Of a stretch of DNA of 64,000 nt, positions 55,486 through 63,804 are shown piece by piece (position 1 is the first letter of the stretch; the number at the start of each line of letters is the position of its first letter). The translations under genes were made by a program, and so were the position numbers. The notes under the pieces are model-generated. The model was not told the origin of the DNA and ran no database searches. It worked only from the letters and a program-made list of their open reading frames with translations. Source of the stretch: Spirochaetota bacterium. GTDB lineage: Bacteria > Spirochaetota > UBA4802 > JAFGDQ01. The stretch covers positions 20,560-84,559 of the forward strand of contig JAFGDQ010000099.1 of the NCBI GenBank assembly GCA_016932015.1, in the 5' to 3' direction.

Positions 55486-57708
55486 CTATTCTGAATCAGA
55501 TGTATCTAAAGAAATATCAGCATCATCCATACCTATCCAGTTAGTATGTGTAAGATTGTAGTTATCATCTGCAGTAAAAGTTAAAAAGTCCATTTCTAAC
55601 ATGGGAATTCTGAAAGATGAATAGCTGAAAAGCTCTTTTGACCATCTTTTTGAAAAAAATACAAAATCAATTTCAAAATAAATATCCAGATACCCCTTTG
55701 GTCCTGTTAAATACACTCCAACTTCACGGTTTACTGATCCCCGCACTTTATTATTCTCTGTATCAACTACAGTGTCAGTGTAGCAGCTCTGTATCAAATC
55801 AATGGTAATTACATCCATATAAGTATATAAACCAACAGATGCCAGTCCTGCAATACTTGCGCTTGCATCCGCATACGCTGCTCCCCGTAATTGAGCGGTT
55901 TTATCAACCTGCAGACTTCCGTCAAGATTTACATTTACATCAAGCCCAGGAGTAAACCATGTTTCAATACCTGCAGTAAGAGTAAACTTAAAACAATATA
56001 CCCAGTATGACTTGGAAATTTCTTTTCCCCAGATCAATATAGGATATTCCCACCGGTTTTCGGAAAAACCTGCTCCTGCCTCAGAAAGAATAACTTTATT
56101 GAATCCTTCGACATGGAGTTCAAAACCAGAATCAGATTCATTATATGGATGCGACTGTGCATTTAAATGAGTATTAACAAGATACATAGTGTTATTGAAC
56201 ACTGTACCGGATATATGCACACCAAGGCTGTAAAGACTATAGTTATAGAAAAACATTCCTTCATGTGCTTCTGCATTTGCTCCAAAATCGTTGTTTCCGA
56301 CATTGAATTCGAAGCCGTCCCAGAAAATTGCTATTGTTCTGTACCACGGATCGTCCTCAGGATCAGTTGCATCAGGATTATCTACATCAGCAGGAGTCAT
56401 TTTGCAGTAAGGGTATGTTTTAATTCCGTCGTTAGGATCAACTTCAACTTTTTCTAGAGTAAATGTTAGACCTTCTGATTCATGATTATTATCTAATGGA
56501 TTTGCGTCCCCATCTTGATAATAATCACCTTCAGTATACTCTCTATTAGGATTGATTTCATCTGGTTCTATAAACCGTGATTCAGTGACAGATCCGCCTG
56601 GATTAACAACAGCCCACATAACAAATCCATGATCACCGTAATCAGTTTTACCCATTAAATGTCGTAAGTAACCTAATGGATGAGTGCTAAGTGAAGGATT
56701 AAGATGGGTATCATATTCAGTAAAACTTGAATCATCCCCGTCAGGATCACCAGGGATACGAAGTCCCAAAGTTATCTTTTCAGTAGTATTTGCCTTAAGC
56801 AAAGGAATATAATATTCCTGAACCCAGCCATTCATTGTTTTATCATAAATATCGAGTTCAACCGCCTGTGTTGCAAGATCAGCGAAAGCTACTCCTTCCT
56901 GTGCTATATAAAATTTGATTGGTACATTCAGTGCATCAGCAGAAGAAGACTTTACTTCTACAGTTCCTGTAAAAGTCCTGTCTCTGTCACTTGGCTTTAC
57001 AATAATGATCATTTCATCTTCATCAAGACCGGACTCTGAAATACCCGGTAATCCGGTAAGATCAACATTATACCAGACAAGAACATCATCAGGATTATCC
57101 GAACCACCTGTAAAAGACATGCTTTCAACAGACAAATCCGGTTTTTTTATATGATCAGAAGCTACAAAAATAATATTTTCAGCATCAAGATTTGATTTGA
57201 ACTTTTTATAAACTGTATATGCATCTGTTTCCGCCTGTTCGTCTTTATTAACTTCAGCAAGTACATAGTAATATCCGGTTTTATAATCATTCGTTAATTC
57301 ATCTTTTGAGTCTTCAGCCGGAACATTTATTATTATACCATAAGTATTAGTGCCTGTTAAAAGCTGATCAACTGTAGTATTCGGAGTTCTGTTGCAGTAG
57401 TACATTCTCATATCACTGGCATATCCTACACCGGATTCATACTCCTCAACATCGTTAACGTTAAGAAGATAAACCTGCAAAGGAACGTCTGTTTCATTAT
57501 ATTCTGCTGTAATTGTAACATTTACTGGTAAGTCATGACCGATATAAACCTTCTTTACCGTCTCTCCTCCTGAAGGAACTTTATCTACAGGCGGATTAAT
57601 ATAACTGATATCATAGGAATTATATTCAACAGGATCGTCATCTATACATCCGGTAATCGAAAAGGCTATAGCAGTGATTAAGAGTAATAATATTTTTATT
57701 TTTTTCAT
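55486..57708 (-). CDS. Large beta-rich lipoprotein of unknown function
   Basis: A 740-residue lipoprotein (lipobox SITGC, Cys21) that I do not recognise. The N-terminal half has an acidic, β-rich, Ig-like look with many D/N/G turns, for example DPDGDDSSFTE and DGDANPLDNNHES, which could bind calcium. The C-terminal part, from about residue 500, has long amphipathic strands (GLDVNVNLDGSLQVD, AAYADASASIAGLASVGLYT), similar in tone to an open lipid-binding sheet. AAGGAG precedes the ATG. It sits between the tandem-TAXI lipoprotein (20-base gap) and the LLTP-like gene, so the three probably form one operon and one envelope system. Confidence 0.65.
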   Translation of the reverse strand: MKKIKILLLLITAIAFSITGCIDDDPVEYNSYDISYINPPVDKVPSGGETVKKVYIGHDLPVNVTITAEYNETDVPLQVYLLNVNDVEEYESGVGYASDMRMYYCNRTPNTTVDQLLTGTNTYGIIINVPAEDSKDELTNDYKTGYYYVLAEVNKDEQAETDAYTVYKKFKSNLDAENIIFVASDHIKKPDLSVESMSFTGGSDNPDDVLVWYNVDLTGLPGISESGLDEDEMIIIVKPSDRDRTFTGTVEVKSSSADALNVPIKFYIAQEGVAFADLATQAVELDIYDKTMNGWVQEYYIPLLKANTTEKITLGLRIPGDPDGDDSSFTEYDTHLNPSLSTHPLGYLRHLMGKTDYGDHGFVMWAVVNPGGSVTESRFIEPDEINPNREYTEGDYYQDGDANPLDNNHESEGLTFTLEKVEVDPNDGIKTYPYCKMTPADVDNPDATDPEDDPWYRTIAIFWDGFEFNVGNNDFGANAEAHEGMFFYNYSLYSLGVHISGTVFNNTMYLVNTHLNAQSHPYNESDSGFELHVEGFNKVILSEAGAGFSENRWEYPILIWGKEISKSYWVYCFKFTLTAGIETWFTPGLDVNVNLDGSLQVDKTAQLRGAAYADASASIAGLASVGLYTYMDVITIDLIQSCYTDTVVDTENNKVRGSVNREVGVYLTGPKGYLDIYFEIDFVFFSKRWSKELFSYSSFRIPMLEMDFLTFTADDNYNLTHTNWIGMDDADISLDTSDSE

Positions 57709-57728
57709 TTTTATCTCCTTACAGCCTT

Positions 57729-59783
57729 TTAGTCTTCAAACATTGAAAGATAATAATCTGCAGCTGCATCATGCCAGCCATATGGATTGTTCACAAAGTA
57801 TTCCATTGCACCAACAATTTCGGATTCCGCATATATTGCTCCATCATCACTGCCGTCTTCATATCCTTTTGCGTCTGTTTCAGCAGCTGTCATACTTTCT
57901 TTTACAATTGGTACCCACAATGGATCTGAAATAAAACCTGAACCTGTATCAGGAGGTATTGTCATATAATAACCTTTCCTGAATACGGATTTTAGATAAA
58001 TATCTATATCATTAGATTCAAATACAGGAGATACTACCTGTATTGCCCTGACACGGACAGTTGGAATATCTGAACTTAAGATAGTAGTATACGGATAATT
58101 AACACTCGTACTTGAAGCTGCACCGTCTAAATTACCGACAGTATAAGGATAAGGTGTTGAATCATAGAATAAAGCCTCTTCAAGGGTACCATTAAGATCT
58201 CCGACATCCCATGTGTCATGAGAATAAAATCTGTTAAAAGGAACTCCACTTACGACAAATGCGGCATCGTAATTAGTACCAACACGTTGAACAGCTATGT
58301 CAGCCTCGTCAAAATAATATGATATATTCGGATCAACAGTATATGAATTAATGATATTCATAGCTGTTATAAAAGTTCCTGATGTTTTAGGCCCGACGTT
58401 AATATCATTCGCTCCCGATAACCATGATGCAAGAGAAGCTCCTCCTGCTGACAGTAAATGCACATATTCATAATGCAGAGGAACAAGCTTTTTCATGGAG
58501 GCAGCCATCATGCTATCATACATATCTTCATTATTTTTCAGATATTCAAAAATATCATCCTGAACAATCGCCATAAGGCCTTCTCCCATCATCAGTCTGT
58601 AGGCATTTTCCCAAGTACCTGTTGTATTAACTTCTTTCAATCCTATACCGGCATTGAGTGTCAGTAAATAATCAAGTTCAACATACATATCATGATATGA
58701 GCTGATTCCATAATCTGTAAAAAAGTTATCCTCTACATAAAACGGATCAAGTTCAGGAAAACCGGATACATAGCAAAGTGCCTTAAAATTGCACTTTTCA
58801 GGATTTGCTTTCATATAATCAAGGGATAGCGGAACCGAAAGATCACCCCATTTCCGGTTATAGGATTTATATGCTTCTGCATTCTTAAAAATATAATCAA
58901 GAAAATTGCTAACATTCCTATCATCAAAGTTAGGCCCCCCTACAAGCAATGTCCGGACTGAAATATTTCCGCTAATGTCATTTTCAAGCAGATTCGGGTA
59001 ATCTTTAGCTGAAAGAGAGCTGTCTTCTTTATATGTCTTTTTGCCGGACGGCATTGTAACTTTGATTAACTTTACATTAGTAGAAGTAATATCCTGAAAA
59101 AGACTGGAAGGGGTTGCAGTAACAAAAAAAGCGGCATCATATTCACCGTCAACAACCTTCTGTACACCGTCTGCCGCATCATCAGTCATTAATGTGCAGC
59201 TTATTCCGTTTGCTTCGAGGATGTTCTTTGCTGTTATGAACGTTCCGGAATCCGCAGTTCCGATATTTACAGTCTTCCCGTTAAGCCCCGTAAGATTGGA
59301 AATAGAGTTATTAACAAGCAGATGAACCGTCTCATTATAAAGCGCGAGCAGCACTTTGGTGCGTGAAGCTACTGTCAGATAATTTTTGTTAACAGTATCC
59401 GGATCAGCATTATACTGAGTAATGCACTGCTGTCTGACATATTCATAAACATCTTCCTGCATCATTGCCATATACGCATTACCGAGATAAGTATCCCCGG
59501 TTACCAGCCTGACAGCATTGTCAAGAGAGCCGTTTGTGGCAACATTGCTCATCAGTATGCCCATCTTTTCACTGGCTGCATCAATTATACCGTCAGCATA
59601 GGAGTAATAATTGCCGTAAGAAGGCCCGCTGGCAAATTTGAATGAGCCGATATCATTGCCTTCTTTGTCCTTCAATGGATCATCGTTAACAAGAAAGCAG
59701 CCCATGTTCATAAAGACAAAAATTGACAGCAATATAAATAATGATAACTTTTTATAAAAGATATCTCTAAATAGAGTGAGCAT
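57729..59783 (-). CDS. Tandem-TAXI substrate-binding lipoprotein
   Basis: A 684-residue lipoprotein (lipobox FMNMGC, Cys29). Residues 45-345 and about 365-650 are two divergent copies of the TAXI family of TRAP substrate-binding proteins. The first has NIGTADSGTFITAKNIL, ARVVTGD-like VRLVTGDTYLGNAYMAMMQE and AAFFVTATP; the second has NVGPKTSGTFITAMNII, YRLMMGEGLMAIVQDDIF and AAFVVSGVP. Normal TAXI proteins are single and soluble, and are served by a DctM-like membrane protein. No such permease gene is within the window. The double, anchored form suggests a sensor, scavenger or two-site carrier. Ligands of TAXI proteins include glutamate- and dicarboxylate-like molecules, but this copy is untyped. 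Confidence 0.8.
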   Translation of the reverse strand: MLTLFRDIFYKKLSLFILLSIFVFMNMGCFLVNDDPLKDKEGNDIGSFKFASGPSYGNYYSYADGIIDAASEKMGILMSNVATNGSLDNAVRLVTGDTYLGNAYMAMMQEDVYEYVRQQCITQYNADPDTVNKNYLTVASRTKVLLALYNETVHLLVNNSISNLTGLNGKTVNIGTADSGTFITAKNILEANGISCTLMTDDAADGVQKVVDGEYDAAFFVTATPSSLFQDITSTNVKLIKVTMPSGKKTYKEDSSLSAKDYPNLLENDISGNISVRTLLVGGPNFDDRNVSNFLDYIFKNAEAYKSYNRKWGDLSVPLSLDYMKANPEKCNFKALCYVSGFPELDPFYVEDNFFTDYGISSYHDMYVELDYLLTLNAGIGLKEVNTTGTWENAYRLMMGEGLMAIVQDDIFEYLKNNEDMYDSMMAASMKKLVPLHYEYVHLLSAGGASLASWLSGANDINVGPKTSGTFITAMNIINSYTVDPNISYYFDEADIAVQRVGTNYDAAFVVSGVPFNRFYSHDTWDVGDLNGTLEEALFYDSTPYPYTVGNLDGAASSTSVNYPYTTILSSDIPTVRVRAIQVVSPVFESNDIDIYLKSVFRKGYYMTIPPDTGSGFISDPLWVPIVKESMTAAETDAKGYEDGSDDGAIYAESEIVGAMEYFVNNPYGWHDAAADYYLSMFED

Positions 59784-59945
59784 TTTGTACTCCTGTGATA
59801 TTAAATTATGTTTTATAAAATCAGCAAAATTACAGTTTAAATATTTGAATAGTTTACTTTTTTTCTATAATGAGGAACTTTTTACAGGCTATTATAATTA
59901 CATCCATTATTAAAGTCGAGACTTTTCTTATAAAATATTAATGTA

Positions 59946-59975
59946 AATATGTAAATTTGATAAACCTTACATATT
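59946..59975. repeat. 9-bp inverted repeat in promoter region of the TAXI operon
   Basis: AATATGTAA (59946-59954) and TTACATATT (59967-59975) are perfect arms around 12 bases, lying 163 bases upstream of the TAXI start and about 97 bases before the divergent gene at 60072. A possible shared operator; chance cannot be excluded in such AT-rich DNA. Confidence 0.4.
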
Positions 59976-60071
59976 TTTATCAGAAATATTCAATTACCTG
60001 AAATCTTTTAAAAAATGTAAGGTATTTGTGTATATATTAATATAAGAAAAAAATACTTAAGGAGAATATTC

Positions 60072-60515
60072 ATGGCTACAGCAAAACTTAATCCTGTAAT
60101 TCTGTCAATAAGCGGACGATTCGGCAATTCCGTTTTTTACGTTAGCCGGAACAGGCAATGCGTTCGCAGTTATGTTGTACCGCGAAACCCGGATACACTC
60201 CTTCAGAAAGAGGTACGCAAAAATTTTGCCGAAGCAGTAAAGTCATGGCAGCGGATTTCTCCGGAAGAAAAATACGCTTACGCAAGAAAAGCACGCGGCC
60301 TTGGCATGAGCGGATACAATCTTTATATATCTGAATTTATGGCCGGCAAAAAAGCAGCGCGGAAGAAGTATAAAATTTCCGGCGCAGTCAGCATATTTCA
60401 GGAGAATATGACTTCTCCCGGCCATATCCACTCCGTTTCATTACCGTATGTGCTCCTGTGCGAAGCAAGTAAACAATATTGCGGTACAAAATTCGGTGAA
60501 AAGAGAATAAGTTAA
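60072..60515 (+). CDS. Unknown Arg/Lys-rich protein
   Basis: A 147-residue protein I cannot place. The N-terminal 95 residues are strongly basic with the start LNPVILSISGRFGNSVFYVS, a helical EKYAYARKARGLGMSGYNLY stretch reminiscent of HMG-box-like or structural-protein motifs, and ISEFMAGKKAARKKYK. The last 40 residues look unlike the first part (two cysteines, VSLPYVLLCEASKQYC), so a frameshift in the last third is possible. AAGGAGA precedes the ATG. It may bind nucleic acid or be a phage-derived structural-type protein. Confidence 0.6.
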   Translation: MATAKLNPVILSISGRFGNSVFYVSRNRQCVRSYVVPRNPDTLLQKEVRKNFAEAVKSWQRISPEEKYAYARKARGLGMSGYNLYISEFMAGKKAARKKYKISGAVSIFQENMTSPGHIHSVSLPYVLLCEASKQYCGTKFGEKRIS

Positions 60516-60520
60516 TCATT

Positions 60521-61129
60521 CTATGGATTATCTTTGATTTTATTCTCTAACAAGTTAAAGATATTTTTTCCAAATAAATTAATATTATTAATAATATCAG
60601 TCTCGTGATATTCAGGTGTATCAGTGACATATTTAAACAGATACGAACGAGCGCCGAACAGTCTGCATGCCTGTACTACAGCAGCACCTTCCATATCAAC
60701 AAGATCAGCATATTGTGACATTTCTTTTCTGTGCTCCACTGCAATTACGGGAATATCCTGTGTTGCGAGTGAGGTTGTCTTATATCCTTCAAGTACATCC
60801 GGCTTCACGATTCTTAAGCCTTTCTTAAAAAGACGCGGCCTGTCATATTCAATGACCTTATTGATATGAAACATATCGCCGAGTTTTATTCCGGATTTGG
60901 CAGCACCGGCAGCCCCGATATTAAATATTCTGTTTACGCTGTATTCTCTAATAAGGAAGGCAGCTGCCATAGCAGCATATGCTTTGCCAATTCCGCTGAC
61001 AATAAGATATATTTCACCGGAATTATAAACTTTAAACGGTTTTTCCTGAAAAACAGACAAAGCAAAACCGCTGATAAACGGATCAGCTTCCATGTCAGTC
61101 GCAAAAAGCAGGCCGGTTGAATTACTCAC
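60521..61129 (-). CDS. PNP/MTAN family nucleosidase
   Basis: A 202-residue phosphorylase/nucleosidase-fold protein. Its motifs are GIGKAYAAMAAAFLI, the ribose-binding IGAAGA, DMEGAAVVQACRLFG (with the ribose-contact Glu) and KYVTDTPEYH (with the catalytic Asp). It resembles 5'-methylthioadenosine/S-adenosylhomocysteine nucleosidase and futalosine nucleosidase; the two cannot be told apart here, and no mqn gene is nearby. It would be cytoplasmic. It ends 6 bases from the convergent unknown gene. Confidence 0.78.
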   Translation of the reverse strand: MSNSTGLLFATDMEADPFISGFALSVFQEKPFKVYNSGEIYLIVSGIGKAYAAMAAAFLIREYSVNRIFNIGAAGAAKSGIKLGDMFHINKVIEYDRPRLFKKGLRIVKPDVLEGYKTTSLATQDIPVIAVEHRKEMSQYADLVDMEGAAVVQACRLFGARSYLFKYVTDTPEYHETDIINNINLFGKNIFNLLENKIKDNP

Positions 61130-61250
61130 AAAAGTTCCCTCTTAAATTGCAGTAAAATGATGCGGGATCTGTAAATGAAATGTAAAAGCAGCTTATTTTT
61201 ATATCTGCTATGTAATAAATATCGTTAATAATTCTTATAATAATTAAAGA

Positions 61251-61877
61251 TTACTGCAGTTTTTTATATATTTTTTTAATTCTTGTAAGCTGAGAAGATG
61301 AAAGATCATTTTCCCGTGAATTCAAAACTTTCAGGAACTCCTGTTTGTTAGCATCATTCACTGCAGGAAATATACTCTCTGAATGCTGCGCAACTTCCTT
61401 TGGCCTGCATTTTTTTAAATGCTGAAGTAAATATGGAAATATCTTCTTGTTAGATGCTGTGTTTCCTGATGCGCCTTTTGCAAGAGTAAGAATTCCTGCG
61501 TCAACAGTGATTACTGATCCTTTTTCGATTGTCTTTATGATCAGATCAAAATTATCAATGATCAGCTTTTCGCTTTTATCAGCTATTGCGGATAACGCTA
61601 TCATACCGCCCCATATAAACCTGTTGTCATTACTGCGTATACATTTCAAAAAATCCTCTCCATATGGTTTAATTAAATCAGGATTTAAATAACCTGTCTC
61701 ATACAGTACTTTAAGACAGTCGGTTCTGATTTTCTTATCTTTATTCCACAGATTTTCTGCAATAACTGCTATTGCTTTCCTGTCTTCTTTTTCAACAAGT
61801 CCGGCAGCGAGTTCTTTATTAGGTTCATCATCCCGCCTGCCCATTGAACTTGCGAGTTTTTCCAGAACATTATCCAT
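61251..61877 (-). CDS. HEAT-repeat-like helical protein
   Basis: A 208-residue, all-helical protein of about four HEAT-type pairs (KKIRTDCLKVLYETGYLNPDL, NRFIWGGMIALSAIADKS, GSVITVDAGILTLAKGA). There is no signal or catalytic motif, so it is a cytoplasmic scaffold. Similar short HEAT proteins of unknown role exist in clostridia and spirochaetes. It lies between a nucleosidase and the coiled-coil membrane protein. Confidence 0.65.
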   Translation of the reverse strand: MDNVLEKLASSMGRRDDEPNKELAAGLVEKEDRKAIAVIAENLWNKDKKIRTDCLKVLYETGYLNPDLIKPYGEDFLKCIRSNDNRFIWGGMIALSAIADKSEKLIIDNFDLIIKTIEKGSVITVDAGILTLAKGASGNTASNKKIFPYLLQHLKKCRPKEVAQHSESIFPAVNDANKQEFLKVLNSRENDLSSSQLTRIKKIYKKLQ

Positions 61878-61923
61878 GTTTATTCTCCTGAATTTTTATT
61901 TTTCAGTTAAATAATAAACAACA

Positions 61924-61949
61924 AAACCTGACATAAGTATGTCAGGTTT
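61924..61949 (-). terminator. Terminator of the coiled-coil protein gene
   Basis: AAACCTGACATA pairs with TATGTCAGGTTT (61924-61935 with 61938-61949), 28 bases past the stop of the gene at 61978. It is followed on the minus strand by T-rich TGTTGTTTATTATT. Confidence 0.75.
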
Positions 61950-61977
61950 ATTTATAGAAAAAACTTTTTTGAAGCAG

Positions 61978-63591
61978 CTATTCAGCCGTCAGATATTTTT
62001 CAATATATTCAGTAAGTTCATTAATATTCTTATTAAGCATAATCTTAAACTCAGGCGGAATATTCTGCCCCTTTACTACATTATAATAATTTATTGCATC
62101 CCTGACATTTCGTCTTTTAATCAGCTCGTTTGCTTTTTCAAGCATGGGTTTATATTTATAAAAAGAGTACTGCAGAATATTCTGATCTTTTGAAAGGCTG
62201 AACTGATCAGGCAGCTTTGAGAAGTCATAACTGACCTTCAGTATCGGCAGTTCTTTTCTTACTCGCTTACCGTGACGCAGAAACTTTCTGTAAAAATTTT
62301 CCTCTTCCTGTTCTTTCTGCTCTCTGTCCTTATCCATATATTCATAGGAATCATCTTCTTCTTCCTTATTATATCCTATAATCTCGAAATCATCATCTTT
62401 TTTGACTTTAGTGTCTTCTCTTAATATTTTTTCAAAAATATCTTCGTCTGACATACCGGAAAGCTCTTCCTCTTTCTCAGCCTGGCTCAGTATTTCAATT
62501 TCCTCAGGTTCCTCAGCCTCTTCTTCTTTAATTTTTCTGGGCACAGGTGCCTTCTGTTCCGGAATTTTATCCTCTAACTGCGGTTCCCTGCCCAGAAAAC
62601 CGGCCTCAGTTGCAGCAGGCTCCTCATCAACTTCTTCAACCTCTGCAGACAGCTGAGATTTGATATCTTCAAGGCCTTTCTTTGTTTCAAGCTCATCTTC
62701 TTTAAGATTGTTAATCTTGTCATGCATTGAAAGAAGGCTTTCTTTTAATTTACCGAGCTCCTCGTTTTTCTCTTTTAACTCTTCAATTTCCGACTCCAGC
62801 GATTCCTTGCCGTCATCCTCTGCCTTCTCTCCGGCCTGGATCAGTTTATTGATATTTTCCTTAAGATTTGATATTTCCTGATTATATTTTTCAGACTCTT
62901 CTTTCTGTCTCTCGTGAATTTTATCGGAAATTTTATCTACTATCTGATTTATATCAAATTTTGATGCGATCTCATCTTCAAATCTGCCTGGCGGCGGAGA
63001 AAGAGCAATCTGGATCTTTTCAGGTATTTTCAGAGGGCCGTCAAGAGACAGTCTTATTTCGCTGCCTTTTTGACTTTTGCTAATGGCTTTCTGCTTCATT
63101 GCTTCAGTCTTTCTCTGCAGATTGAGCTTCTGATATTCCTGCAGATAGTCAACATCCGCTTTTATCTTTGCATTGATTTCCTGATCAATAATTCTTTCAT
63201 AAACACCTCTGTACAGGGAAATGGCAGTCGGGAAATCACCTTTCTTCGCGTATATCTCCGAATTCAGCAGTGTCCTGTGATATATCCAGTGCTTTGACCC
63301 TTCAGGAATAATTTCATCAGCGTTATAAGGCAGCCGAAAATCATCTTCGACTTTGTCTATATCTTCAATTTCCTGAATATCCTCTTTTCTCCTGAACTGG
63401 GGAACGTCAGAATCCGGGTATTCCTCCTCAATCTGCCTGTCAACGGCACGTCTTCTTAAAGGCTTCTCTTCTTCTTCAAGCTTCTTTGCCGGAACTTCTT
63501 CTGTTATCTTTTCACTTTTACCATTACCGTATAAAGCCCAGAGAAGCAGCAGAAGCATAAATATAAAGATTACAACAAGTATAGTTATCAT
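61978..63591 (-). CDS. Membrane-anchored coiled-coil/helical-repeat protein
   Basis: A 537-residue protein with one N-terminal membrane helix (about residues 2-22, then KSEKITEEVP as the cytoplasmic or periplasmic juxtamembrane part). It has an acidic linker, a TPR-like helical pair (RTLLNSEIYAKKGDFPTAIS, about 107-126), a long coiled coil (about 225-315, SEIEELKEKNEELGKLKESL), an acidic low-complexity stretch (about 325-440), and a conserved C-terminal part with a second TPR-like pair (MLEKANELIKRRNVRDAINY). It is reminiscent of spirochaetal motility or envelope scaffolds with TPR plus coiled coil, for example flagellar-collar-type proteins; this is a hint only. A terminator follows it. Confidence 0.65.
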   Translation of the reverse strand: MITILVVIFIFMLLLLLWALYGNGKSEKITEEVPAKKLEEEEKPLRRRAVDRQIEEEYPDSDVPQFRRKEDIQEIEDIDKVEDDFRLPYNADEIIPEGSKHWIYHRTLLNSEIYAKKGDFPTAISLYRGVYERIIDQEINAKIKADVDYLQEYQKLNLQRKTEAMKQKAISKSQKGSEIRLSLDGPLKIPEKIQIALSPPPGRFEDEIASKFDINQIVDKISDKIHERQKEESEKYNQEISNLKENINKLIQAGEKAEDDGKESLESEIEELKEKNEELGKLKESLLSMHDKINNLKEDELETKKGLEDIKSQLSAEVEEVDEEPAATEAGFLGREPQLEDKIPEQKAPVPRKIKEEEAEEPEEIEILSQAEKEEELSGMSDEDIFEKILREDTKVKKDDDFEIIGYNKEEEDDSYEYMDKDREQKEQEEENFYRKFLRHGKRVRKELPILKVSYDFSKLPDQFSLSKDQNILQYSFYKYKPMLEKANELIKRRNVRDAINYYNVVKGQNIPPEFKIMLNKNINELTEYIEKYLTAE

Positions 63592-63804
63592 TTTTTCCTG
63601 TATAACACACTATTTAAGATATCAGTTTATATTCTACCGGGAATGTAGCAACAGAATCCAATACCTTGTATTTAAAATATTCATATATTTTTATAAAAGC
63701 AATTAAAATAAGCATGACTCATGTTATTATCGGCAAGTTGTTTTGGTGTTTTTACATATAAGCGGATTTATAAACTGTCTGGTTATAATAAATTCATGAT
63801 ATAG

